From positions 3,286,001 through 3,350,000 of the forward strand of contig NZ_CP084032.1 of assembly GCF_020181655.1 (NCBI RefSeq): 64,000 nucleotides of DNA, written 5' to 3'. The translations under genes were made by a program, and so were the position numbers. Positions 10,767-18,503 of this stretch are shown here, in pieces. This DNA is from Pectobacterium colocasium (GTDB taxonomy: Bacteria > Pseudomonadota > Gammaproteobacteria > Enterobacterales > Enterobacteriaceae). The number at the start of each line of letters is the position of its first letter. Position 1 is the stretch's first letter. Below the pieces are notes generated by a model that saw only the letters and a program-made list of their open reading frames with translations, made no database searches and had not been told where the DNA came from.

Positions 10767-11612
10767 TTATCTCGCGGAAAAATGTCTGTCGAGCAGTGCC
10801 TGACAAGAAGGAGGCAATGGCGGCGGCATGGTTTTTTCTGGTGCTTCACTACTCGGCTGTTTCGGTTGGAACCAGCTGGTTAATTCGGCACCGCATCCGT
10901 CACCAAGTGGCGGATCGCTCTGTTCCTGACACTCCAGGCTGTCTGCCGGGCAGCGCAAGCGCACATGCATATGCGCACGGTGTGCAAACCAGGGGCGAAC
11001 TTTACGCAACCAGTCACGATCGTGGCCAGCTTCAGCACACAGCTGTTTTTTAATCGCCGGATTGACGAAGATTCGCGTCACGTCGCTATCCAGCGCGGCG
11101 GTTTTGATCAGGGTGGTGATTTCTGGTCGCCAGACGCGCGGATTAACATTAAGCCCGCTTGCATTCACCAAATCGATAGGCTGCGGCTTCAGCAACTGCT
11201 GCTCGCTCCAGCGCTGTCTGGGCAATTGCAGCCAGATGTCCACATCCAGCCCGGATTGGTGACTGGCGTGGCCGCTGCTGAAACGTCCACCGACGGGCAT
11301 CCCCATATCCCCCACCAGCACATTACCCGAAGTCGTGCGCTTCACCTCGTTGCTCAGGCGGTGAATAAACGCCAGTAGATCGGGGTGACCGAAATAGCGG
11401 CGCTGATCGACACGCATCACCTGATAATCCAACGACTGCAACGGCAGCGGCTGGGCACCGATGATACAGCCATTGGAAAAACTCCCAATTGACTGCGGCG
11501 TGCCCGCAACCGGATGCGTAATCTCCTGCCAAGGCGTTTTCGCCCACACGGCGTTCGACCACAGCGGCGCACTCAGCGCCAGCGCGAGAACCCCGATAAA
11601 CCCTTGTTTCAT
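10767..11612 (-). CDS. mepA: Penicillin-insensitive murein endopeptidase
   Basis: Periplasmic zinc endopeptidase of the LAS group that cleaves D-Ala-mDAP cross-links in peptidoglycan. It has 281 residues (274 in E. coli). A cleavable signal peptide ends near NAVWA-KTPW. The metal ligands are visible in [17 protein letters not shown] (His and Asp) and [12 protein letters not shown] (His). Six or more cysteines in the mature part fit the disulfide-rich E. coli enzyme. The gene follows aroC by 6 bp. Confidence 0.96.
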   Translation of the reverse strand: MKQGFIGVLALALSAPLWSNAVWAKTPWQEITHPVAGTPQSIGSFSNGCIIGAQPLPLQSLDYQVMRVDQRRYFGHPDLLAFIHRLSNEVKRTTSGNVLVGDMGMPVGGRFSSGHASHQSGLDVDIWLQLPRQRWSEQQLLKPQPIDLVNASGLNVNPRVWRPEITTLIKTAALDSDVTRIFVNPAIKKQLCAEAGHDRDWLRKVRPWFAHRAHMHVRLRCPADSLECQEQSDPPLGDGCGAELTSWFQPKQPSSEAPEKTMPPPLPPSCQALLDRHFSAR

Positions 11613-11618
11613 TATGTT

Positions 11619-12704
11619 TTACCAGCGAGGAACCTGACTGTTCACATCCCCACACTGTGCGCGTTGGCGCAGCAGGTGATCCATTAATACAATCGCCATC
11701 ATGGCTTCGGCAATCGGCACAGCACGAATACCCACACAGGGATCGTGACGGCCGCGCGTGACCATTTCAGTCGCTTCACCCTGACGGTTGATCGTTTTCC
11801 CCGGCACCATAATGCTGGAGGTCGGCTTCAACGCCAGATGCGCGACGATATGCTGACCGCTGCTGATTCCACCCAAAATGCCGCCAGCGTGATTGCTCTG
11901 GAAACCGTCCGGCGTGATTTCATCACGGTTTTCGCTGCCGCGTTTGGTCACAACCGCAAAACCATCGCCAATTTCGACGCCTTTCACGGCATTGATGCTC
12001 ATCAACGCATGAGCCAGATCGGCATCAAGACGATCAAACACGGGCTCGCCTAATCCGGCGGGGACGGATTCCGCCACGACACTCACCTTCGCGCCAATGG
12101 AATCGCCCTCTTTTTTGAGCGCACGCATCAGTTCATCCAGAGCGTCCAGCTTGTCGACATCCGGGCAGAAGAACGGGTTTTGCTCAACCTGATCCCAATC
12201 TTTCAGCTCGCAGGTAACATCGCCAATCTGCGACAGATAGCCGCGCACCTTCACACCGTATTGCTGTTGCAGGTATTTCTTCGCAATCGCTCCTGCGGCA
12301 ACGCGCATCGCGGTTTCGCGCGCGGAAGAGCGGCCACCACCGCGATAATCGCGCAAGCCATATTTTTGCTCATAGGTGTAGTCGGCGTGACCGGGGCGAA
12401 AAACATCTTTAATAGCGCTATAGTCCTGAGAACGCTGATCGGTGTTTTCAATCAGCAGACCAATGCTGGTCCCTGTGGTTACACCTTCAAAAACGCCGGA
12501 CAGGATCTTGACCTGATCGGGCTCGCGGCGCTGCGTCGTATAGCGGGATGTTCCAGGACGGCGGCGATCCAAATCGTGTTGCAGATCCGCTTCCGTCAGC
12601 GGGATCCCCGGCGGTACGCCATCAACAATACATCCCAGAGCAATACCGTGGGATTCACCAAATGTAGTGACGCGGAAAAATTGCCCAATACTGTTGCCTG
12701 CCAT
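11619..12704 (-). CDS. aroC: Chorismate synthase
   Basis: Converts 5-enolpyruvylshikimate-3-phosphate to chorismate, using reduced FMN. At 361 residues it equals E. coli AroC. The three family signatures are present: [18 protein letters not shown], the [20 protein letters not shown] region with GRSSARETA, and [22 protein letters not shown] 12704 follows AAGGAG; the GTG one codon upstream is not needed. It heads the aroC-mepA-yfcA-epmC-yfcL group. prmB lies upstream on the same strand but is separated by a repeat-filled gap. Confidence 0.98.
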   Translation of the reverse strand: MAGNSIGQFFRVTTFGESHGIALGCIVDGVPPGIPLTEADLQHDLDRRRPGTSRYTTQRREPDQVKILSGVFEGVTTGTSIGLLIENTDQRSQDYSAIKDVFRPGHADYTYEQKYGLRDYRGGGRSSARETAMRVAAGAIAKKYLQQQYGVKVRGYLSQIGDVTCELKDWDQVEQNPFFCPDVDKLDALDELMRALKKEGDSIGAKVSVVAESVPAGLGEPVFDRLDADLAHALMSINAVKGVEIGDGFAVVTKRGSENRDEITPDGFQSNHAGGILGGISSGQHIVAHLALKPTSSIMVPGKTINRQGEATEMVTRGRHDPCVGIRAVPIAEAMMAIVLMDHLLRQRAQCGDVNSQVPRW

Positions 12705-12818
12705 CACAACTCCTTCGCATGTGTTCTGTTTCTGCCTTACCGCTAGGTAAAGCGGTAAGGGTAATGAGTGTCGTTATGACCGTTTAATCACGGCTGCTGA
12801 CAGAAGTCGTTAAGCGGT

Positions 12819-12991
12819 AGTAACGGATAGATCGTAAAGACGCTGCAAGTACATCCCTGTAAGCTCGGATTGCGCAGATATGAATCTCGTCCCTGAGATT
12901 CACCCTTTCAGGGCCGTCGCAAGCGACGTTCAAAAGCGTTCCTGACGCTTTTTTCCCTGGCGCAAACGCTTTACTCTTCTATTCCGTTACT
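12819..12991. repeat. 173-bp inverted-repeat element with four internal stem-loops
   Basis: The outer arms are AGTAACGGATAGATCGTAAA (from 12819) and, on the right, a segment from 12962 ending TCTATTCCGTTACT at 12991; they pair imperfectly over about 25 bp (TAACGGA, TAGA, GTAAAG-CG, TGC). Between them sit four adjacent hairpins: GAATCTC/GAGATTC at 12882-12901, CCCT/AGGG at 12903-12913, GTCGC/GCGAC at 12916-12927, and AAAAGCGT/ACGCTTTT at 12932-12952. No target duplication was found. It looks like a non-coding MITE-type or palindromic intergenic repeat. Confidence 0.65.
12932..12957. terminator. Terminator-like hairpin inside the intergenic repeat
   Basis: AAAAGCGT (12932-12939) pairs with ACGCTTTT (12945-12952), followed by TT. 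The A/T-flanked form could act on either strand and would end transcription coming from prmB. Confidence 0.55.
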
Positions 12992-13018
12992 CCCGCCCTC
13001 ACTTCGCAAATAGGCTTA

Positions 13019-13960
13019 TCAACTATCCGAATCACGGTAAGCGCTAAAATGATCTTTGCAATCAACCAGCTGTGATCGCGTTAGCATAAACACGCCGTCA
13101 CCGCCGTTATCAAATTCCAGCCAGGTGAACGGGATTTCTGGGTATTGATCGATCAAATGCACCATGCTGTTGCCCACTTCGCAAATCAGCACGCCGTTGT
13201 CGCTAAGATAGTCTGGCGCACAGGCCAGAATGCGCCGTACCAGATCCAGACCGTCATTGCCCGCTGCCAGCCCCAGTTCCGGCTCGAAGCGGAATTCCTG
13301 CGGCAGATCGGACATATCTTCTTCATCCACATACGGTGGATTGGTCACGATCAGATCATAGCGAATCGCCGGTAAATCGCGGAACAGGTCAGACCGGATT
13401 GGCGTGACGCGGTATTCCAGGCCGTGCTGCTGAATATTCTGCTCGGTTACCGCCAGCGCATCGCCGGAGATATCCACAGCGTCAACTTCCGCTTCGGGGA
13501 ATGCCTGCGCGCAGGCAATAGCAATACACCCGCTGCCCGTACACAGATCCAGAATGTGGTTTGGCGCTGTTGGCAACTGCTCATCGAAATAGTTATTGAT
13601 CAATTCACCGATAGGAGAACGCGGCACCAGCACGCGTTCGTCAACGTAGAATTCCAGGCCACAGAACCAGGCCTTGTTGGTCAAATAAGCGACCGGAATA
13701 CGCTCATTGACGCGGCGAATCACGCGTTCCACAATGCGCTGCCGCTCACTGGTGATCAAACGGGACGTGTACATATCTTCAGGAATATCGAGCGGCAAAT
13801 ACAGGCTAGGTAATACCAGTTGTATGGCTTCATCCCAGGGATTATCCGTCCCGTGACCGTAATAGACGTTGGCTGCGTTAAACCGGCTGACAGCCCAGCG
13901 CAACATATCCTGAATGGTATGAAGTTCACTGACGGCCTCATCGACGAAAATTTTGTCCAA
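13019..13960 (-). CDS. prmB: 50S ribosomal protein L3 N5-glutamine methyltransferase
   Basis: Methylates a glutamine side chain of ribosomal protein L3. The 313-residue protein has the SAM motif [16 protein letters not shown], the catalytic [12 protein letters not shown] motif, and the C-terminal [13 protein letters not shown]. The start is TTG at 13960 (translated [17 protein letters not shown]): the optimal GGAGGA lies six bases upstream and the protein then matches E. coli PrmB from its first residue. The frame continues 22 codons upstream to 14026, but that part lacks a ribosome site and similarity. It is divergent from smrB. Confidence 0.95.
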   Translation of the reverse strand: MDKIFVDEAVSELHTIQDMLRWAVSRFNAANVYYGHGTDNPWDEAIQLVLPSLYLPLDIPEDMYTSRLITSERQRIVERVIRRVNERIPVAYLTNKAWFCGLEFYVDERVLVPRSPIGELINNYFDEQLPTAPNHILDLCTGSGCIAIACAQAFPEAEVDAVDISGDALAVTEQNIQQHGLEYRVTPIRSDLFRDLPAIRYDLIVTNPPYVDEEDMSDLPQEFRFEPELGLAAGNDGLDLVRRILACAPDYLSDNGVLICEVGNSMVHLIDQYPEIPFTWLEFDNGGDGVFMLTRSQLVDCKDHFSAYRDSDS

Positions 13961-14131
13961 GGGTGTCCTCCGCAGACAGTTCTGAACGGGAAATTGGCGC
14001 TTAGTTTGCCATGAAGCCCGCGACAAATCAGCAGATATAACCGACTGAATGCGCCTCGATACAGACTTTTATTTAGCGACGGCGGGGAGACGAGGTAAAC
14101 TGCTCGAATGTTGACGCAAGATGAATGAAAT

Positions 14132-14674
14132 ATGAGTAATAAATATTCGCTGAATGACGACGAATTACAGCTTTTTCGCACGTCAATCACTGGCACAAAA
14201 AAGTTGCGTCAGGACACCTATACCCACAAACCGCAGCGCAGGAAAATAGGCGAATTACCGGCAAAACGGGCATTGCAGGAGCAGGTTGATGCCAGTTTCT
14301 ATTTTTCGGATGAATTTCAGCCCCAGTTGGATGCAGAAGGCCCGACGCGCTACGTCCGCCCCGGCGACAGCCACTATGAATTGAAGAAACTCCGCCGGGG
14401 AGACTATTCACCGGAGCTGTTTTTGGATCTGCACGGCCTGACGCAGCTTCAGGCGAAACAGGAGTTGGGTGCTCTGCTGGCGGCCTGCCGTCGGGAGCAC
14501 GTTTACTGCGCCTGCGTGATGCACGGACACGGCAAACATATACTGAAGCAACAAACGCCGCTCTGGCTGGCGCAGCACCCTGACGTGCTGGCTTTTCATC
14601 AGGCACCGAAAGAATTTGGCGGGAACGCCGCGCTGCTGGTATTGGTGGCGCTGGAAGCGCCTTCGCTTGAATAG
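14132..14674 (+). CDS. smrB: Ribosome rescue endonuclease SmrB
   Basis: Smr-domain nuclease that cuts mRNA between collided ribosomes. It has 180 residues. The basic N-terminal region (about 1-90) contains [16 protein letters not shown], and the Smr domain (about 95-175) shows [17 protein letters not shown] and [18 protein letters not shown], carrying the DxH and HGxG motifs. The start is ATG 14132, with only weak purine-rich sequence upstream. It stands divergent from prmB and convergent with sixA. Confidence 0.96.
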   Translation: MSNKYSLNDDELQLFRTSITGTKKLRQDTYTHKPQRRKIGELPAKRALQEQVDASFYFSDEFQPQLDAEGPTRYVRPGDSHYELKKLRRGDYSPELFLDLHGLTQLQAKQELGALLAACRREHVYCACVMHGHGKHILKQQTPLWLAQHPDVLAFHQAPKEFGGNAALLVLVALEAPSLE

Positions 14675-14699
14675 CCCAGCCCTTCGCCAACAAACGACA

Positions 14700-14724
14700 A
14701 GGCGTGTTAACCCGTTACACGCCT
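14700..14724. terminator. Stem-loop between convergent smrB and sixA
   Basis: AGGCGTG (14700-14706) pairs with CACGCCT (14718-14724), with TAAC/GTTA extending the stem after a bulged T. The T-run is weak on both sides. Confidence 0.5.
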
Positions 14725-14761
14725 CATCCCCTATGAATTCAGGTATTCGGGGTGAATCGTG

Positions 14762-15244
14762 TTAGGGTTTTGCGGTCAGCTGTGCCGGGCTGACTTGCCA
14801 GTGCAGAACGCCGTTGCCAGATTCCGCTTCCACTGTCACACAGGCGATAGCGGACGTGGCGAACATCGGTGCTGTTTCATTGCGGCATAATTCGGCGACC
14901 AGATAACCCACCAGCGGCAGATGCGAAACAACCAACACCGCCGCAACACCTTCTCTTGCCAGCGTTTGCAGATAGTAACCAACTAGTTGGGCATCCCCGC
15001 CGGGTGTGAGCTCATTTAAGCAATCCGCTTCTTCTGGCAGCGGCAGCACGTTCTTCACTACGTCGAGCGTTTGCTGGGCGCGTAAATAAGGGCTTACTAA
15101 AACGCGCTCAATATCGATATTCTGCTCGTTCAACCAACACGCCATCTGACGAGACTCATCACGACCACCGTCGCTCAATGGCCGAACGGCATCACTCGCT
15201 GCATCAAGTACCGCATCACCATGACGCATTATCAACACTTGCAT
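14762..15244 (-). CDS. sixA: Phosphohistidine phosphatase SixA
   Basis: Removes phosphate from histidine of HPr-like and phosphotransfer proteins, such as NPr or ArcB. It has 160 residues in the histidine phosphatase fold. The phospho-acceptor motif LIMRHGDAV is at the N-terminus, with VLVSPYLRAQQTL and VVSHLPLVGYLV supplying the other catalytic Arg and His. In E. coli sixA is followed directly by the fadIJ genes; here a pilus cluster lies between them. Confidence 0.95.
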   Translation of the reverse strand: MQVLIMRHGDAVLDAASDAVRPLSDGGRDESRQMACWLNEQNIDIERVLVSPYLRAQQTLDVVKNVLPLPEEADCLNELTPGGDAQLVGYYLQTLAREGVAAVLVVSHLPLVGYLVAELCRNETAPMFATSAIACVTVEAESGNGVLHWQVSPAQLTAKP

Positions 15245-16352
15245 ATTACACCGCTATGTTAATGAAATATATGGTATATCCTCATAACCAGATGGGATGA
15301 GGATTGGCTTTCCTGCAATTTGAGCATGCCGGAAACATAAGCCATATCAGGTTTGCTGTAGGTTACCTGAGTTTTTCACTATGTAAACTCGCCTGAGGTC
15401 AGGTTTTGGTAGAAAAATTCATCCTTACCCGCATCCTCCCACAGCCCACCGACCGGAGTCAGTCGGAAATATGACCGAATAGTGTTGTGAAATTAATCAT
15501 TTTCAACGACGCATTTTTAGCCGATCTGTGACCAAAGCGTCAATAATTGTCCTGAAGCGACAGCGCCAGAAGGTACGTCACACGTCTGCATTATCACTGT
15601 AATTATATGATAAATAAAATATTTAAAGACATACAACACAGTCTCTCACATCCGAAGTAGATAACCATACTATCAGGATGGGAATTCAGATTTATTACGA
15701 TAAAATAAAAAATTAGGATATACATCCAATTAGAAAGCAAAAATCCAGCATAAAAAACTTTAAAAGCAAAAAATATCGATTACTTAAACTTTTTTGACGC
15801 ATATCAATTTTGCGATATTGTTAAACAACCACTCTACTTCTATCTTTATCTTAAATAGCGTTTTTTTTACTATTCTTTTTATATAAACAAGGTCATTACA
15901 CAGAATATAACGTCATATAATAAAAATAGATTGCTCTTCTATTTATGGACGAATGTGCAATTCAGGATAAAGCCCGAAGAACCTCTCTGTTATTTTATAT
16001 GCCCGCCATTATTCACACCATGGAAGAAAAAAATTAGCAGTACATTTCTTTATAGATTTATTTTCACCATACGGAAAGCACTGAAAATAGTAGCGATACA
16101 TATTTCAGCAGTGCGATTTTTTATGTCTGTAGGTTAGGTGATCGGGAAAGAGAACATCTCTTTTGCATTTTCCCGAAAAACCGAAACTATGTCATATAAA
16201 TACACGTACTGATTAAAACGACTCGTTATGGTTTTTTTCGTAATAGTCACTCATGACGAGCAGTTTTCACGGAAACCACGGTACTTTCGTGAAGGTAATT
16301 TCGTGAAGACACTTTCGATGAAAATAAGTGAGAGACATATAAAGGAATCGTT
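15245..16352. other. Long AT-rich intergenic region upstream of the pilus operon
   Basis: About 1.1 kb without a convincing gene. From about 15,480 to 16,130 it is much more AT-rich than its neighbours. A small inverted repeat GAGTTT/AAACTC is seen at 15369-15390. One 68-codon frame near 15,931 lacks a ribosome site. The stretch likely holds the sixA promoter on the left and the pilus promoter, with silencing by AT-binding proteins possible, on the right. Confidence 0.6.
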
Positions 16353-16901
16353 ATGAATTCTAAACGTATCACATTATCTATTCTGGCGACGTTATTCACC
16401 ACATTTGGCCTATCCCCCACCGCCAGCAGCGTGACGATTAATGGTCAGATTCCTGTATCACTTACCATTACCGCCGCCTGCACGGTCGACAACGGAGTAG
16501 GCGCAGGAACCACATGGGGAACAATAGACTTCGGCTCCCACTCCGATCTGACTACCGCGATAGATAGCCAGATAACCAGCATCGGGGGCAACGGAATTAC
16601 GGTCAGTTGCTCTGTAGGTACCCCTGCGTCATTAAAGATAGGTGCTGGTGCAAACGCCACCGCATCACTACGTAGACTGGCTCCGGGCTCGGGAACCTAT
16701 AATGTCCCCTACCGTTTATATAGCGACTCAACCCGCACCACTGAAATACCGCTGAGTAGCACCACCGGCATTACCATTGTGGCAACGGGCAACCCGCAGT
16801 TGGTTCCGATTTATGCACGTATTCAGCCGTCAGACCAAACCGTTCTGGCACCCACTGCCGGGTCTTATACCGACACCGTCACTGCAACTATCGAATGGTA
16901 A
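16353..16901 (+). CDS. Csu-type (SCPU domain) major pilin
   Basis: A 182-residue secreted pilus subunit of the spore coat U (SCPU) family that builds archaic chaperone-usher pili. A signal peptide ends near residue 26 (SPTASS-VTINGQ). The mature domain carries the hallmarks ITAACTVDNG, GTIDFGSHSDL, ITVSCSVGTPASLKIGAGAN and the C-terminal beta strand SYTDTVTATIEW used for donor-strand exchange. Two cysteines can form the conserved disulfide. AAAGGA precedes the ATG. It is first in the operon, so it is probably the most abundant subunit (CsuA/B position). No gene symbol is certain. Confidence 0.87.
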   Translation: MNSKRITLSILATLFTTFGLSPTASSVTINGQIPVSLTITAACTVDNGVGAGTTWGTIDFGSHSDLTTAIDSQITSIGGNGITVSCSVGTPASLKIGAGANATASLRRLAPGSGTYNVPYRLYSDSTRTTEIPLSSTTGITIVATGNPQLVPIYARIQPSDQTVLAPTAGSYTDTVTATIEW

Positions 16902-16986
16902 TCTTTTACAGGCTGGCATGCCCACATGCCGGCCTTTTTAGGGTCATTGATCCACAAGAAATTGATCCGCAAGAAAAGGAGCCGTT

Positions 16987-17085
16987 ATGTCACCACGCCT
17001 TATACACGTTATTGCATTTACTGCCTGCACTCTGGCGTTCACCCTTACGTTGGGTGTGCTGCGCATCGCCATTCAGGCTCGGTAA
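16987..17085 (+). CDS. Possible 32-residue hydrophobic leader or small protein in the pilus operon
   Basis: Reads MSPRLIHVIAFTACTLAFTL followed by TLGVLRIAIQAR and a TAA. An excellent AAGGAG lies five bases before the ATG, better than the site of the next pilin gene, whose ATG begins 14 bases after this stop. The peptide is one membrane-spanning hydrophobic segment between basic ends. It may be a real small membrane protein, a coupling leader for the second pilin, or the original start of that pilin after a frameshift. Its frame differs from that of the pilin. Confidence 0.4.
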   Translation: MSPRLIHVIAFTACTLAFTLTLGVLRIAIQAR

Positions 17086-17099
17086 CCGTTGGTATTGCG

Positions 17100-17636
17100 A
17101 TGCATTTTCCATCGGCATGGGTTTTGTCACTTCTGCTGTCCGGTGCCATCATTCCCACGGCGGCGATAGCGCTCACCGTGAGCAGCACATTCGATGTCAC
17201 AGCGACGATACAAAGAGGCTGTGTTTTTGGCACCAGCACGGCAAATAGCCAGCCCAACATGGGCACGCTTGACTTCGGAACGCGCAGCGCCACGGCAACC
17301 AACGTGGATATCGCCAGTACCAGCGGCGGCGGCTCGATTGTTGCCACCTGCACACCCGGCACGAGCGCCATCATTGAACTGGGTTACGGTGCCAATGGCG
17401 GCAGCAGTGCGCAGCGTTATCTGAAAAATGCAGCGGGAACGCGCCTGTTGGCCTATCAGCTTTACCGCGATGCTGCGCGCACGCAGGTGTGGGGAACGGG
17501 AAGTCTGGCGCTCAGTATTGTCTCCTTTCCCGCCACAACCCAGACCTACACCGTTTATGCCCGCTATTTTGGCGGCACGCCTTTGCCTCCCGCAGGGGTT
17601 TATACCGATAACGTGACCGTCAGCCTGACTTATTAA
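17100..17636 (+). CDS. Csu-type (SCPU domain) pilin, second subunit
   Basis: A 178-residue SCPU-family subunit. The start chosen is ATG 17100, which gives a signal peptide (MHFPSAWVLSLLLSGAIIP, cleavage near AAIA-LTVSS) although its n-region lacks Lys/Arg and its ribosome site is weak. The frame is open upstream to 16926, but that part is not signal-like. Mature motifs: ATIQRGCVFGTS, GTLDFGTRSATATN, IVATCTPGTSAIIELGYGAN, and the terminal YTDNVTVSLTY strand. Probably a minor or adaptor pilin between the main shaft subunit and the tip. Confidence 0.83.
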   Translation: MHFPSAWVLSLLLSGAIIPTAAIALTVSSTFDVTATIQRGCVFGTSTANSQPNMGTLDFGTRSATATNVDIASTSGGGSIVATCTPGTSAIIELGYGANGGSSAQRYLKNAAGTRLLAYQLYRDAARTQVWGTGSLALSIVSFPATTQTYTVYARYFGGTPLPPAGVYTDNVTVSLTY

Positions 17637-17659
17637 AAACAAAACAGGGTGAACACAGG

Positions 17660-18445
17660 ATGAAGAGGAAAATGACGTTTTTTATTCGGGCAATGGCCTT
17701 TTTATTAAGCGGTTTCAGCACATTTTGCTTTGCCGCCAGTTCTATTCTCGTGTGGCCGATTTATCAGGTCATTGAAGCTGATGAGAACAGCTCAGCACTG
17801 TGGCTGGAAAACAAAGGCAATGCGCCCGTCGGTTTGCAAATCCGCATCATGTCCTGGAAGCAAATAGACTTTCAGGATCGCTATGCTGAACAAAGTAACG
17901 TGATTGCTACACCGCCGTTCATGACGCTGGAACCGGGTAAGCGCAATATGGTACGCCTGATTCGCGTCAACTCGGCTCCCGCCAATACCGAACAGGCTTA
18001 CCGCATCATCGTTGATGAGATTTCCGCCCCCTATCAACAAAATGCCCCGCAGATGGGGCTGCAATTCCAGATGCGCTATCTGCTGCCTCTGTTTCTCGAT
18101 GGTGAAGGCATATGGACGCATAGTCGCCCAGAGAAACGACGCGCCAACGCCAAACCGACACTCCCCGTACTTAGTTGGCGAGTCAGTGCAGTTGGAGGAA
18201 AAAGCTATCTGTATGTCCGTAACCGTGGCGTGGTGCACGCCCGCCTGAGTAACGTCTATTGGTCATCTGACCAAAGCGGAAAAGGAAGCCGGATAAAGAT
18301 AACCGATGGCTTTTTAGGCTATGTGCTACCAGGGCAAGAGATGCGCTGGCCGTTGCCTGCGGGCGTATCCACACCAGGCGCGGCGATGCAGCTCTTCACC
18401 AACTTGATCGATATCACCGATCCCATACTGATTAAACGCGAATGA
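17660..18445 (+). CDS. Periplasmic pilus chaperone, Csu/archaic type
   Basis: A 261-residue PapD-like chaperone that holds pilins in the periplasm and delivers them to the usher. The signal peptide ends near residue 28 (FCFA-ASSILVWP). The N-terminal immunoglobulin domain contains SALWLENKGNAPVGLQIRIMSW and LEPGKRNMVRLIRV, the latter the G1-like donor strand region. The C-terminal domain includes GKSYLYVRNRGVVHARLSNV. The start at 17660 has AGG close upstream; an internal ATG at 17672 is also possible. It follows the second pilin by 23 bp and precedes the usher. Confidence 0.87.
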   Translation: MKRKMTFFIRAMAFLLSGFSTFCFAASSILVWPIYQVIEADENSSALWLENKGNAPVGLQIRIMSWKQIDFQDRYAEQSNVIATPPFMTLEPGKRNMVRLIRVNSAPANTEQAYRIIVDEISAPYQQNAPQMGLQFQMRYLLPLFLDGEGIWTHSRPEKRRANAKPTLPVLSWRVSAVGGKSYLYVRNRGVVHARLSNVYWSSDQSGKGSRIKITDGFLGYVLPGQEMRWPLPAGVSTPGAAMQLFTNLIDITDPILIKRE

Positions 18446-18503
18446 TGGCTCGGTTGATGACAAAGGTGTGTCGAGTGACTGTACGGCCATGGTGAGGTCT
18501 GGC

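Larger units (their letters stand above)
12708..13018. other. aroC-prmB intergenic region
   Basis: No gene is seen. The stretch holds the inverted-repeat element at 12819-12991 and presumably the aroC promoter in its left part. Confidence 0.6.

Noticed and set aside
15931..16137. 68-codon plus-strand frame in the AT-rich region
   Set aside because: No ribosome site, AT-driven composition, no recognisable domain.
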